Assembly: GCA_034687125.1 (NCBI GenBank)
Contig: JAQGBZ010000444.1
Coordinates: 1-47,353 of the forward strand
DNA: 47,353 bases
Direction: 5' to 3'
From: Neelides folsomi
Lineage: Eukaryota > Arthropoda > Collembola > Neelipleona > Neelidae
The notes beneath the pieces were generated by a model. That model had not been told where the DNA came from. It was given only the letters and a program-made list of their open reading frames with translations, and searched no databases. Below are positions 12,362 through 23,727 of this stretch, piece by piece. The first letter of the stretch is position 1. Every line of letters begins with the position of its first letter. A program made the translations under genes and the position numbers.

Positions 12362-14197
12362 TTAACATCCGCATCCGGCAGGAATAGACGATGGAACACA
12401 TCTGTAAATGTACTTTGGTTGAGCTAAGCTTGCAAATCGGGGCGGTTGATATATTTTCTGAAGTAAAGGAATTCCGTTCCTCGTTAGGTAATCGATTCGT
12501 TTGCCGTTCTAAAAGATTTAAATTAAATAATAATATAATTAGTTCAATAAACAAGTTAGAGTAGGTAGTTTATTCTAAATGAATTAAAAACAATACAAAA
12601 CAATATAATGGTTATTTAAGTTTTTATAAATTAATAATACTAAGAATTCTTACTTCATTGCAAGGATATTTTCCCATTGTTTCAGCTCTAACATTCCATC
12701 TCAATTTCAAGTGTTTATTTTCTCCTGGAACTTTCTGTTTATCCCAAATCCTTTTATAATAATGATAAAGCGATACAGGATCTTTTCGTACATACATGGG
12801 AAGTTCAGGAATGCTCTTTTTCTCTATTAAAATAAAAAATTATAATTATTCCTAATTATTCTTAATTAACATACAATTGTTGTAAATTCGGGTTTAAAAA
12901 TATTATTACTACTTTGACATAATGAAGAAGTATCCGATCCGTCAGTGGAAGAATTTGAAGATGAAAATTCAGAAACAAGTGCTTGAGTAATCATGTCAAT
13001 TAATTCTTTGTTCTCTTCCCTTCCAGTGTCCTTAGCAAATAAGGCGTTGATCTGATCGTCCAAATCCAAATTTTGGAGTTTTCCTCTCCCACCATGTTTC
13101 TTCTCTTTGGCATTTTCACCCAAGTCTTCTCCTTTCTCGTTTTGATCTGACCTTTTCTTTTGACTTCTTCGAATGTCATTTCCAACTAAATGAGCAAGTT
13201 GCTCATCTAATTCCTTTTGTCTATTTGCAAGTTTTAATTTCTCTATTTCTTCCCGTGTATTTTGAAAAGGCTTTTTATTTTGATCGATGCTGGTTTTAGG
13301 TCTCGCCGGATCTTTTGGCGTTCGGCTAATTCTTTTATTTCCTGAAGGTGCAGATTTTCTCTTAATTTCATCTGGATCGTCTTCTGAATCTTCAAATTCA
13401 AACAAAACTTGGGATTCTTTACTTGTGATTTTATCTTGTTCGCTTCTCTCTTTCCCTTTCAATCCATTTTTGTTTCTTCGTGATGCGTTCTCAAGATCAG
13501 TGTCTTTTGGATTGTCGACGTAAGCTGAAGTACTTGGAGCATTTTTGGAATGTTTTTTTCCTTGTTTTTGGTGCTTGTCTTTCTTTGGTGAGTTATCTTC
13601 AGGTTGTTCGTCCCTTTTATTTTTATTTTCTGATTGATTTTCATCTTTCCCGTAGTCACGGGCATCTTCTGAAAGCTCTTTGCCTTGACCATCTCGATTT
13701 TCTTTCTTTCCTTTGCCTGCTTTTTTTCCTTGTTTTTCTTCTAGGCCTAAGAGATTTGCAAAAGCACTCGGAACTTTACTATACCCCCTTCGTTTTGAAG
13801 TTGTTGGAGTTCCGTCACTTAATTGACTTGAACCTTCGGCATCAAATCTGGAACTTTCAAACAGCGGTTCTGGATTGCTTAGGAATGAAGATAGCGAGTG
13901 CGATTCTGAAAAGGCCGAAGTGTCATAGAATGTTGCTGCTGTTGGTTCACTGTCATGTCCAAGCCTTCTTCTTCTTCTTTTACTTTCTTCATATTTTATT
14001 AATTTACGTAAATCTGTAAATACATAATATTTATTTAATAATTAAAATAATTTAAATCTTTATAAAATTAATAGTACATTAATGTATTCTGCGTTCATAC
14101 CTTTAATAAATTCAGTTAATTCTTCTTCGTTCAATTCAGAAAAACCAAGTCGTGCGAGAAATTCTTTGATTTCTTCTCTCGTATACCTCAGCGGCAT
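12362..14197 (-). CDS. HYLS1: HYLS1, centriolar/ciliogenesis protein
   Basis: Minus-strand exons: 14197-14101, 14013 to about 12910 (or 12913), 12823-12654, 12508-12362 (stop), giving about 505 residues. The N-terminus MPLRYTREEIKEFLARLGFS followed by LNEEELTEFIKDLRKLIKYE fits the start of invertebrate HYLS1 proteins. The third exon carries the HYLS1 box: KDPVSLYHYYKRIW, KVPGENKH and LRWNVR (about residues 414-450). The last exon has a conserved-looking tail ending GCGC. HYLS1 is known to bind the centriole wall (SAS-4/CPAP in worms) and to be needed for ciliary gate assembly. Between the two conserved ends lies about 350 residues rich in Lys, Glu, Ser and Asp, making it much longer than the roughly 300-residue vertebrate protein. 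The exact second-exon donor is ambiguous by three bases. A long open frame on the opposite strand is a by-product of this lysine-rich coding. Confidence 0.88.
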
Positions 14198-14932
14198 TCT
14201 TATTTAAATCTCACAGGAGAAAGACAATTTCAGCTAACTAATTATTAATCTCACAGAACCGTTTTTCAAAACCCCTTTATACCCTTAAATAATTAAGTTT
14301 AAAAGTTTTCTCGGTCTTGAAGTCTTGATCATTCATGGACAATGTTTAGGATGAGTAGGACGAGGGTATAAAATAAGAACTTTAATTAAATGCTAATATC
14401 TGATATTTAGATAAAGTAAAATATCATGAAATAAATCTTATTCAAATAAATGTAAAATACTTTAAATATTTATTTACACTAAAATAATTGAAATAAAGAG
14501 ACTTGAAAGAGGGGAAACTTATTCGGAGCCTTGGAGCAAGCAAGATGAAGAAATAAATTGAAAATGCTCCCAACCGCCAACATTTATTTACATTCTGGTA
14601 TGCCAGGAGATAGGAAGAGGATTTGGGTTACAGCCGTTATAGGACTTTGTAATGCTTTTTCAATTACATGACCCTCCCCATACATCATGCCGATGCCCTA
14701 GATTTTTATATGTAATGAATGTGTATGAAAAATAAAGCATAAAATTTATATAAATTAAAGTCATTGAAATCTCATTGAATCTATAATAAATATGATGCTT
14801 TTGCCGTAAAAGGAAGATTAAGCTATCTATTTTTACTTTATTGAAAATATTAATTTAAAATAAATAAATAATAAAGTTAAACGAGAATGGAGACAATATA
14901 TAGCTGACTCGTGGCTGGTATTTAAATAACAA
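14198..14932 (-). other. Region between HYLS1 and the protease homologue
   Basis: Upstream region of HYLS1 and 3' end of the neighbouring gene, which is on the same strand. AATAAA on the minus strand at 14842-14837 is a likely polyadenylation signal for the gene ending at 14933. Nothing else was recognised. Confidence 0.5.
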
Positions 14933-17052
14933 TTAAATTCCGCACCAGTCGGCTTCTCTTGTATTGTGAAGTATCCAGTCGGAGTACTCTGAAATTCATC
15001 AATAAATGAATCAATATTGAGGGAGGGATTCGTTTAATTTAAGACCATCCGCAGGCGGTTCAATAAAGCCAAACTGTAATTACTAAACCTTCTACAAACC
15101 CAACCTGTTGCTTTAATTCGATATCATTAAAAGTATTTAATTCTAGAGTTCTAATTCCAAAGTTGAGATTTAACTTGAAAGGAGTTATAAATAATAATAA
15201 GTTGTAAATACACAATACTTACCTCCAACTCTGGAGTACACTGTGGGACTATATGCCTCGTTTTTCCCAAATCCCCACGATACAACTCCAATTAGTGTAT
15301 GTCTTCCTCCGTTGGTAATAATTAGTGGACCTCCTGCATCTCCCTAAAACATTTTATATCAAATCCAATTAGATCGCTTATATACTAATTTTACATATTT
15401 GGTAAATATTATAATCAATAATATTAGAAATTATTTAAATCCAATTTACTTGACATGTGTCGACAGGGTTTTGAGTAAGAAGACCAGCACACATCATGTT
15501 CTTGGTCACTTTTCCACCATGTCTTGTATCACGGTTGCAAACATCATTGGATATAACAGGAACGTCCGTTCGGCACCTTTCCAGTTTACAGGTAATTTTT
15601 AATTGTAGTGTTGCTATTTTGTTTAAAGATATAAATTAGTGTTTACATTTTGTTATTTGTAATGCGGCCATTTGAATTGTATTCAGTGCTTCCCCATCCA
15701 GCAACTCGTCCAGTAGCTCCGGAGTAATCCTCTCTTCCTGCTGGAAGACATGCAGGAACGTAATAACTCTTCGAAGAGATGTCAATCCGTCTTCCAAGTT
15801 TCAATAAAGCGATGTCATTGTCTTTAGTTCTTCGGTTATAATTCGGATGCATTAACACGTCCTATGTAAAATTAATGTTTATACTACATAATATTATACT
15901 AATATCAGTAAATAGGTGAAGATTAGAAACTTTCTTCTATAAAATGAGAATAAATATTACAATAATATCTTCTTTAATAATCCCTTGTGAGAGTTTGTTG
16001 CTCTCAATAAGATTGTCTTGTGAAGTGAGCCAAACTTGCATCCCATATCTTGAAAGCCTAATAATTGATCAATAAAACACGTTCACCGTTAAAAGAAAAC
16101 ATTTTTGCTTAACTTAAATGTGATAGGAAAAATATGCTAATTAAAATAATTATTCAAAATACCCATCCATGCAATGAGCTGCTGTTAAAATATAACGATC
16201 ATTTACGAGCGTTCCGCTGCAATGAGGACGTCCTCCTCCAAATATGAAATCATTTCGCACTATAGCGGCCGTCCATGGATATTCATTGATTCCTTGTCTG
16301 TCTCCTACAGGAATCCTAAAGGCTGTTTTGCCACATTCTAGAAAAATCCCCCCATATTAGGAATTGTTCTTTACTAAAATATTAAAGATTTTTAATTCGA
16401 GTTTATGATTAATTAAAATGAATTACCGCAATCGGCCCTTGCAAGTTCATCATGAAGAAAGGAGGAAGTGAAAGCATATTCAGAATCAAAAGTTCCATTT
16501 CCGAGTTCTCCAAACACAGGACCTTGAGTTGTTGTCTTCTCAGTGGTTTCTCTCGCAGAATGAATAACTTCTGGAGAAACTGTGGATTTCGGTTTCTTGT
16601 ATACAATATTTGGAATCGGAGTTGTATTTTCCTCCGAGCTCTCGCTCTCATCATCTTCAACTCCTTCATCTGGGCCAGTTTGCCTTGGAATAACGACGAC
16701 TGGTCCTAATTCATGAAGAACTGAGGAAGTGAGTTTGAAGTCGGCTTCAAAAGAATCCGCAGATTTCATTTGAACTTCCTTCGCTGCTTCATCTCTCTCG
16801 TCGTCGTCCGCATTCTGGGGCTGCTTCACAAAATAAGAATTAGTTAATTAGTTATATAAGAACACCTTTGAGTGAAATAGTAAGTAATAGGGTTAAACAG
16901 AAGTCTAATATTATAAAGCGTACAGGGCGAGACTGAGAGAGAATTAAGTGTGCTCTTTGGACCTTGCTCCATGTTTTTGGTGGGACGGCGGAGACGGAGA
17001 CGAGGACGAATCCAATAAGGAAGACTCTGAGAAGGAGGAGAAGCTTCTCCAT
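14933..17052 (-). CDS. Secreted serine protease homologue, catalytic Ser replaced by Ala
   Basis: Minus-strand exons: 17052-16924, 16823-16427, 16337-16163, 16057-15961, 15861-15647, 15576-15450, 15343-15223, 14988-14933 (stop), 438 residues, all junctions in phase. Residues 1-22 are a signal peptide (MEKLLLLLRVFLIGFVLVSV). An acidic, low-complexity linker of about 130 residues follows, then CGKTAFRIPVGDRQG, where R183-I184 resembles the activation site. His is present (LTAAHCMDG, about His230) and Asp is present (DNDIALLKL, Asp282). The active-site motif reads DTCQGDAGGPL, so Ala383 replaces the nucleophile; the specificity-pocket Asp of trypsins is kept (Asp377). The end is EYSDWIL...WCGI. 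A single base change from TCA to GCA explains the loss. Known arthropod homologues of this kind act as cofactors in melanisation or as binding proteins; no clip domain is visible here, so the role is open. Confidence 0.92.
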
Positions 17053-18373
17053 TTCTCACCCGCGCTTGACTGAGGAAGTTCAAAGACGAGTCTGGTAATT
17101 GAGGTTAAACAGGACATCGACTCTGACTCTCTGACCTAAGATGCCCTACTCAACAAAGTTGTCAATTCATGGTCATTGTCTTCTTTTATGACATTAATTT
17201 GGCACCTCGTTAAATTGAATTTAAACCTTCGAGACTATTGAGCACAGACTCTTATCAAAACAAGCATGGATATTGGATATACCAATACTCATAAGGATAT
17301 ACTGAATTTATAACCATTACTTTCAAAGAATTCTTGTTTGAAGGTAATGAGGAGTTTTTTTTCAATTCAATCATCGTATTTGATTGACTGAGATTTTAAT
17401 TTTTATTGAACTTTAATGTTCATAGTAAAGCACCATCATTAAAATATATAACATTTCTGTCCTTAATTTTGTATTCTAACAGTAATTAAACCATCCTGTT
17501 TTAAGGGCATTACGATTCGATCCAAATACAACCGGTTCTCTTGCATTTTTACGAATATAGATTGGATATGTAGTCTATAAATGGTAGGATATTGGGTGAA
17601 TATCGAAGTTTTCATTACATCTTTAAATATATTTTTTTATTATCAAAAAATCAAAATCTCTACCGTATCATTATTATTGTTTTAATGCAAGAATATTTAA
17701 AAAGGCATTTTTCATCTTAAAAATGTAATCTGCAAAGAAAAACAAATCTGTTCGATAAAAAATCGAGCTTAGTGAATAAAGCATTAAGGTATTATTTTTA
17801 TCATTTAAAGAACGAGAAGGATATGAATTATAAATTAGTTTACTTTAGGTATATTGAAACAAAAGGTATGGAGGCTCATACTGATTGTGAGTCAATTTCT
17901 CATGAAATAAAGGTATGCTATGTTTATTCAAGGATACATTTTCACAAGGGATCCTTTTTCATTCACATATCCACAATTAATGTTTTTGTACAATAATCTG
18001 GAATTAGCTCCAATAATGTATTCAGAAGCACACAAATCCTTTCCCCTTCAAAATAACATTCCAAGTGATGATATCATTTTTGAATGAAATTTGTTGGTGT
18101 TGGTCAATAAACGTCTCATTCCTTTAGTGTAATTGACTAGATAAAATCTTTTGTAGGGCAATCAAATTCAAATGCGGAATTAATAAAAATTCTTTCAAAT
18201 AAAGCGTCATAATAATGACGTCGATAACCCCAAGTTTAATTCAGAACGTGAATGATGAATTTATTCTCTTATAAATACTTCTTGCATAAAGTTAGCTTAT
18301 TCATCTTCCTTTGTTCAGTGAAAGAAAATACATTTGACTAAACAGTGAAAAGTTGATATTCAAATTTTTAAAC
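17053..18373. other. Divergent intergenic region
   Basis: It holds the 5' flank of the minus-strand protease homologue and the 5' flank of the plus-strand helical/SET gene. TATAAATA occurs at 18270-18277, about 100 bases before the ATG at 18374, and could be the TATA box; a TTCAGT initiator-like string is at 18314-18319, but its spacing is longer than usual. An open stretch at 17772-17996 has no splice or homology support. Confidence 0.45.
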
Positions 18374-20214
18374 ATGAATTCTCATTATCAAATTACTTTA
18401 TTTTCAATAATAGTAAATTAAACTAAATTATTTAATAATCTTGATTAATTTTAACCAATAAAATCAAAATACATAAACATATTTTATTCTAATGTGGCAT
18501 ATAAACTTATAGGCTTCACTTGTTGTGCGAAGTTTTGGAATACCTTTAATCGGTCAAGATATTTCAATATATGGAGAGAGCGACAACAATGATGTTAAAC
18601 TCGAATTTATCGATATAAGAAAATATTTACCAGAATTGGAAAAGTACGATTCAGTTCCAAAAGAAGTCAAAGAAGCTATTCAAAATATAACCGACAATTT
18701 ACAGGTAAACTTCTGATGCCTAATTAAACTAATTATATAAGGTCTGAATGAAACAACTAAAACTTATTCCTACCTTAGGAAATCTATAATGAAGAAGGGT
18801 CTCAGCTTCTTAGTTTGATTCCTGAAAACAAATTGCCGCATTCTGAAAGATTATCCAAATTCTTAGAAAAGGTTTACAGATAAATGAAACAAAATCAAAG
18901 TGTTTAGCAATAAACAAAGGATAAACATCTTATAACAAAATTTCTTTCTTATTTGGTCAGGTCGATAGCATTGGGAATGGAACTTTAAAAAATCAAATCA
19001 ATAAAGTTCAAGACTTCATTGAAAAGAATAAGCAAGGAGTTGAAAAATATTTGAATACAGTTTTCAAAAGTGCCAGCAATGTCTTGAAAAGAACAAAGGA
19101 AATTTTTAGAATCCTTAGAGGAGGATTTGCAGAGCTTTTAAATATATCCGGACCAAGTGTGACAAAATCCGTAAGAAAGCTCAGCGACGCTTTGGAATCT
19201 GGCAGATTAAACTCGACAATTCAGAAAATTGTCGATAATTCCAAAACTCGATTTTCATCTTTTCAACAATTGTTAGGAGAATTCAGAAACTTGGTATGTT
19301 CATAATATTTGTAACACTTTTATATGTTATCAATGTTTAATATTTTTTATTCCAGCCCGGAATGGCCGTGAGTTTGAACGAACCGCTAAAATATTATTGA
19401 AAATGCTCATGATGGGGCTTACATGGTAACTTGCACAAGCGTTTCCTGGGCCCAACATATGCATTTTCAATATTATTTTAGCGGTTCGTTCAAACTCACG
19501 TCCTTTCCGGGCTGGAATAAAGAATAATTATTAATTATCTTGACTGATTTAAAGATTTTACTATTTTATTTTTAAGAATTTAGATAAACTAATAATGATT
19601 TTTTTATAAATCCTTTTAGGATATCAAGAAGGGTACCTTTTTAGGTCTGTATATTGGCGAAATTATCCAGACAGAAGAAGCTGAACGTCGTGGGAACACT
19701 TATGATGATAACGGGAATACGTATCTTTTCGATCTCGATTTCAATGTTCAAGACACTTGCCCATACACAGTCGATGCGTACAAATTTGGAAACTTTTCTC
19801 ATTTTATAAATCACTCGTGTGACCCTAACGCTGCCGTTTATGCCGTTTGGGTCGATTGCCTTGATGTCAATCTACCCAAATTGGCTTTATTTTCTCGGGT
19901 TGCAATCAAAAAGGTATTTTAATTCATCCATATCTAATTTTATTATCATTTAATGTAATACTTAAAAACATGTTAATAAAATTTACAGGTTAATAAAATT
20001 TAACAATAATAAATTGTAATTAATAGTTATTATTTGTGGATAAATAGTTTTTACAATTTGGCAGGGTGAGGAAATCACTTTCGACTATGCAAAGAAAATG
20101 ACCGATGTCGAACGAATCAACTCAACGAGAAACATGAGTTCGTCGTCCTCATTGAAACCAGTTAGAAAAGAGTGCCAATGTGGGGCTTCAATTTGCAGAG
20201 GATATCTATTTTAA
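18374..20214 (+). CDS. Helical protein joined in phase to the C-terminal half of a SUV39-type SET domain (putative chimera)
   Basis: Proposed exons: 18374-18412, 18513-18704, 18779-18871, 18961-19293, 19620-19913, 20065-20214 (stop). Every junction is phase 0, giving 366 residues. Exon 1 plus the start of exon 2 forms a hydrophobic N-terminus (MNSHYQITLFSII / ASLVV), possibly a signal peptide. Exons 2-4 encode about 200 residues of amphipathic helices of no family I recognise. Exon 5 opens DIKKGTFLGLYIGEII and carries AERRG, TYLFDLD and the catalytic NHSCDPN. Exon 6 has GEEITFDY and a post-SET CQCGASICRGYLF, both typical of SUV39H/Su(var)3-9 histone H3K9 methyltransferases. Missing are the chromodomain, the cysteine-rich pre-SET and the start of the SET domain with its cofactor-binding GWG. 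If exon 4 is not spliced, translation ends three codons later (VCS, stop at 19303-19305), giving a 222-residue helical protein alone. So these may also be two genes, or one sharing 5' exons. Confidence 0.6.
19341..19526. mobile_element. 186-bp foldback/MITE-like element with 66-bp inverted arms
   Basis: Left arm 19341-19406 and right arm 19461-19526 are inverted copies with four mismatches in 66 bases. Both ends read TATT(T/C)TTTATTCCAGCCCGG on their own strand. The 54-base centre is non-coding. It sits in the intron between the helical exons and the SET exons. TA at each tip is compatible with a Tc1/mariner-type insertion but is not distinctive in AT-rich DNA. Confidence 0.8.
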
Positions 20215-20875
20215 TTTTTGAATGTAAAAGATTTTCCATAAGACTGATTTGCAAATTTTTCATGCAAAATATTTTTTATAAATTTTGGGCAACTTATACT
20301 TCTATCAAATTGTTTAAATAGTAGATGTTCTTTTTACTATATATATATATATCTTCTTTTGTACGCATAACCCTATTAAATATCCAAAACAGATAATAAA
20401 AATTTTTATTATATGCGTAATTGACTGAACCAATGCTCACTGACTTGTGAGTTTATTCTGTAGCATTGCTTTTCTTATTATTGCTAATAAATCAATTAAA
20501 TATTTATAACGTATCGTGTAATTATTATTTTAAATATTAATTGATTTAGATCATCGTTTTCATAAGAAATCATTTCGTATAAAATCATAAAAAGATTCAA
20601 AATGACATTGTGTGGGGGAATTGCAACATTTCATTTTATTCGCTTTGTTGTACTTCTAAACATCGAGTTGGCATTCAAAACTTTCTGTCTGACGATGAGT
20701 TCGTTTCGTTTGTCTTGTTAACTTCCTTTATTAATTATTAGAGTCTTTAAAGTTAAGATTTATTCACTTGTTCCATTACATTACTCTTTAGTACACAATT
20801 ATCTTTTAACAACTAATTAATAAAAGGGCCATTGTAACTTATCACCAAACGAAGTTAAACGAAGTTCAATTAGTC
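20215..20875 (+). other. Intergenic, SET gene to NELF-E
   Basis: AATAAA at 20395-20400 is a plausible polyadenylation signal for the SET exons. A short (AT)n run is near 20338-20351. The remaining sequence is the presumed NELF-E promoter; no TATA box was recognised. Confidence 0.45.
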
Positions 20876-22176
20876 ATGCCTTTCCTTCTTTTACCGACGG
20901 CTAAATCAGACGAAGAAACAATTTTAATGGCCAAATATAACAAGCTTCGAAAAAAGGTATTTAATATTGACAACCATTTAAAAGATTCTCAATTATGATA
21001 AATCCAAGTTTGCTTCAAGTTATTCGATATTATATAATTTATGATTAAATATATATATATATATATATATCTATTATAGTTTAATCATATTTACTTTTTA
21101 TTATCATTAGAAAAAAGCTCTTCATGAGATGACATCACCCAAGCCCGAACCAGAAAAGGTCAATCCGCTTAAAAGACAACTCGATCCAAAAGATGCAAAA
21201 GAACTCGCGAAAAAACTTTTAAATTCTGGAAAAGTGAGCATTCCGCAAAAACCCCTGGTGGAAAAAACTATTTTCAAGAGATCGAGAATTCTCGAAAAGA
21301 AAATTTTTTCGGGTAAGAATGCCAATTAGTTAAAATAGTATTATTATTTTTATTACTGACAATTCATCAGTAATTAAAAATTTAGTAAAATTAAAAATTG
21401 TCGAGATTTATTAAATATGAACATGAATTTAAAAAAATAAATATTTTAATCCTAATTAACTCAGGTCGAATGGAAGCCACGCCAATTCATAGTTCCGAAT
21501 TCGGGTCATTTCCCCAACTTTCCGATTCTCCATCGAGCATTCAATTTGAACCCTTTACACCAACATATTCCAATGAGAGTTCCAGCGATGACAAAGAAAT
21601 GTCGAGTTCGCCATCGTCCACCCACAGCCCTCGGAATTACAGAAAATCCTTTGCCCCCATGGACATCAATTCACCCTTCGACTACAAGAAAGGAAATTCG
21701 AGTCCTTACAATTCCCCCACCAATCCTAAACGTGGTCCGACAATTTACGTTCATGGACATTCACTCAAAGAGGAAATTCTAAAGGAGGCGTTCGAAAAAT
21801 TTGGAAAAACTCTCAGTATCAAAATCAAATCTTCCTCAACTGGATTTGTAACTTTTGAAAAAACTGAATCAGCTGAAGCTGCCATTGCTGGGGTTAGTCA
21901 ATTTAATCTCAATTTAATTATCTCAATTTAATTAATCTTAATTTAATTAATCTTTATTTTATTTTAAAAATGTTGTGATTTTAACAGATTAATAATTCTG
22001 GCTCGGACGATTACGGATTTGAGGTTTCATTTGCCAGAAGGCAACCTTCATTACCTCAAATGATCAACGATGCATCGGCTTCTGCCACATGGACAACCTT
22101 GGCGTCAAGTCAATCCCAAAAGGGAACACATAGGGATCAAAGAGAACAACTCACCTATGAACATGTTGAAATGTAA
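20876..22176 (+). CDS. NELFE: Negative elongation factor E (NELF-E)
   Basis: Exons: 20876-20956, 21111-21312, 21465-21892, 21988-22176 (stop), 299 residues. The N-terminus has the short helical region AKYNKLRKKKKALHEM, then LKRQLDPKDAKELAKKLL and FKRSRILEKK, which align with the N-terminal half of animal NELF-E. A Ser/Pro-rich linker follows; the long Arg-Asp repeat of vertebrate NELF-E is absent. An RRM starts about residue 185 (TIYVHGHSL as RNP2-like strand, TGFVTFEKTESAEAAI as RNP1). The tail ATWTTLASSQSQKGTHRD corresponds to the conserved post-RRM segment. NELF binds RNA polymerase II with DSIF and holds it paused near promoters; the E subunit contacts nascent RNA. Exon 3 ends GGG|gttagt, which keeps the frame to INNSGSDD. 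Intron 1 contains an (AT)n tract at about 21049-21070. Confidence 0.92.
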
Positions 22177-23727
22177 ATTAAGGTGATTAATTTTTTTATT
22201 GAATTTCTTCATTATTTGTTTTCATTTATCAATTTTTTGTAATACTAACTAACTTTAAATATATTGTCTACATAACATTATCTTTATGCATTTTCAATTG
22301 AAAATATTTATAATTGTTAATTTATATTAAATTCAGTTATTCAGTTAATAAAATTAGCAGTTAATAAAATCAGCATTTAATTTTCAGTCTTGTCGCAAAT
22401 TAAAGATTGGTTAAAGACTAAAAAATAAGTTAAGCGATTCTCAGTTTACAATTTATGAATTCAAATATATATAGTAAGTGTTTTAATAATAAAAGCTAAA
22501 TGTAATACCCTCAAATTTTATTCAATGTTTAACTAATTAATTATTTAATGATTCGAATTAACAATTATAATTCATATATGTATATTTATTTACAGTTTAA
22601 GTATATTTTACATATTAATTCTACATGTATTTTGAATAAACAATGTTAAATCTATCAAATATACAAATATCATTTCAACATTACTAACAATTGAAGATTA
22701 CATGCGAAAAAATTATTTAATTAATGTATGGTAAATTAATAATTTATATTTCTAATTTATATAACGAATCTTCACTGTTAAAGGTTTGCATAATTTTTCT
22801 CAGGTACACGCTATAAATTTAAAATTTACACAAATATTTTCCAATAATTCCTCCTTGAACAATTGTGTGAAGATTTTGAAACAATTTTTAAATAATTACA
22901 ACTCTATTACAAATTACAATATATAGAAAATTTTCTAGTCGAACAATTTTATATAAGTAGGGATAATTGATTATTATCATTTAATATCTAAAATGCTTTA
23001 AATTCTAGCAATATGCATTTAAACGTTTTTTAGATATTTTTAGCACATTTATTCCAAGTTATTACTTAGTTATCGTTATCGTTTGGCATTTTTTGTTTTA
23101 AAGAGAATAATTTGTTTATTCTCAATTTTACATTGTTTTAAAAGGAGTTTTGAACCACGTTTCCTTTTGTTAGCAAATTCGTTGAAAGATCCACTAAAAC
23201 TTGCGAATTTGATCAAAATCATTGCTAATATTTAAATTAACTCGTTAGAAAAACACCAAAATAATTTTAATCAGTTATGTTTAAATTAATTTTTTTGAAT
23301 AATGATTAAATAAATTGGATTTATTTAAATAAGGAAACCTTTACCCCAGTTTAAATTATAATTAAAAAACTTAATTGTGGATAAAATACTTTAATGATGC
23401 TTAAGTTCTGTTTAATGCTGGATATTTACCTATATTATAATGAGTATTTTTATATAGGTATAAATTGGAGATATAAAATATTACACATAAAGTGTTAAGT
23501 TTAAAAGAAATAATTTAAAATTAAGTTAAGATTAAATTAAACTTAAAATTAAAATTAAAAACTTAAATTCAACTTAAAATTAAAATTAAAAACTTAAATT
23601 CAACTTAAAATTATGTTTTGTAACATAAGGAGGGTTGAGTTGAAAGAAGCGGCGTCCAAAGCTCGGTTTTTTCTGTACAAACTCATTTAATTAGAAAATT
23701 TTATCAAAAATGAATAATTGAAGATAA
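22177..23727. other. Convergent intergenic region, NELF-E to alpha-arrestin 3' ends
   Basis: About 1.5 kb, extremely AT-rich, between two genes that converge. It holds a 31-bp tandem repeat at 23541-23612 and several possible AATAAA signals. No coding potential was seen. Confidence 0.5.
23541..23612 (+). repeat. 31-bp tandem repeat, 2.3 copies
   Basis: Units at 23541-23571 and 23572-23602 are identical (start ACTTAAAATTAAAATTAAAA), followed by a 10-base partial copy. Confidence 0.85.

Noticed and set aside
13480..14019. 179-codon open frame on the plus strand
   Set aside because: It is the antisense of the lysine/glutamate-rich HYLS1 exon, gives a Phe/Leu-rich product without motif, and has no splice or start support.
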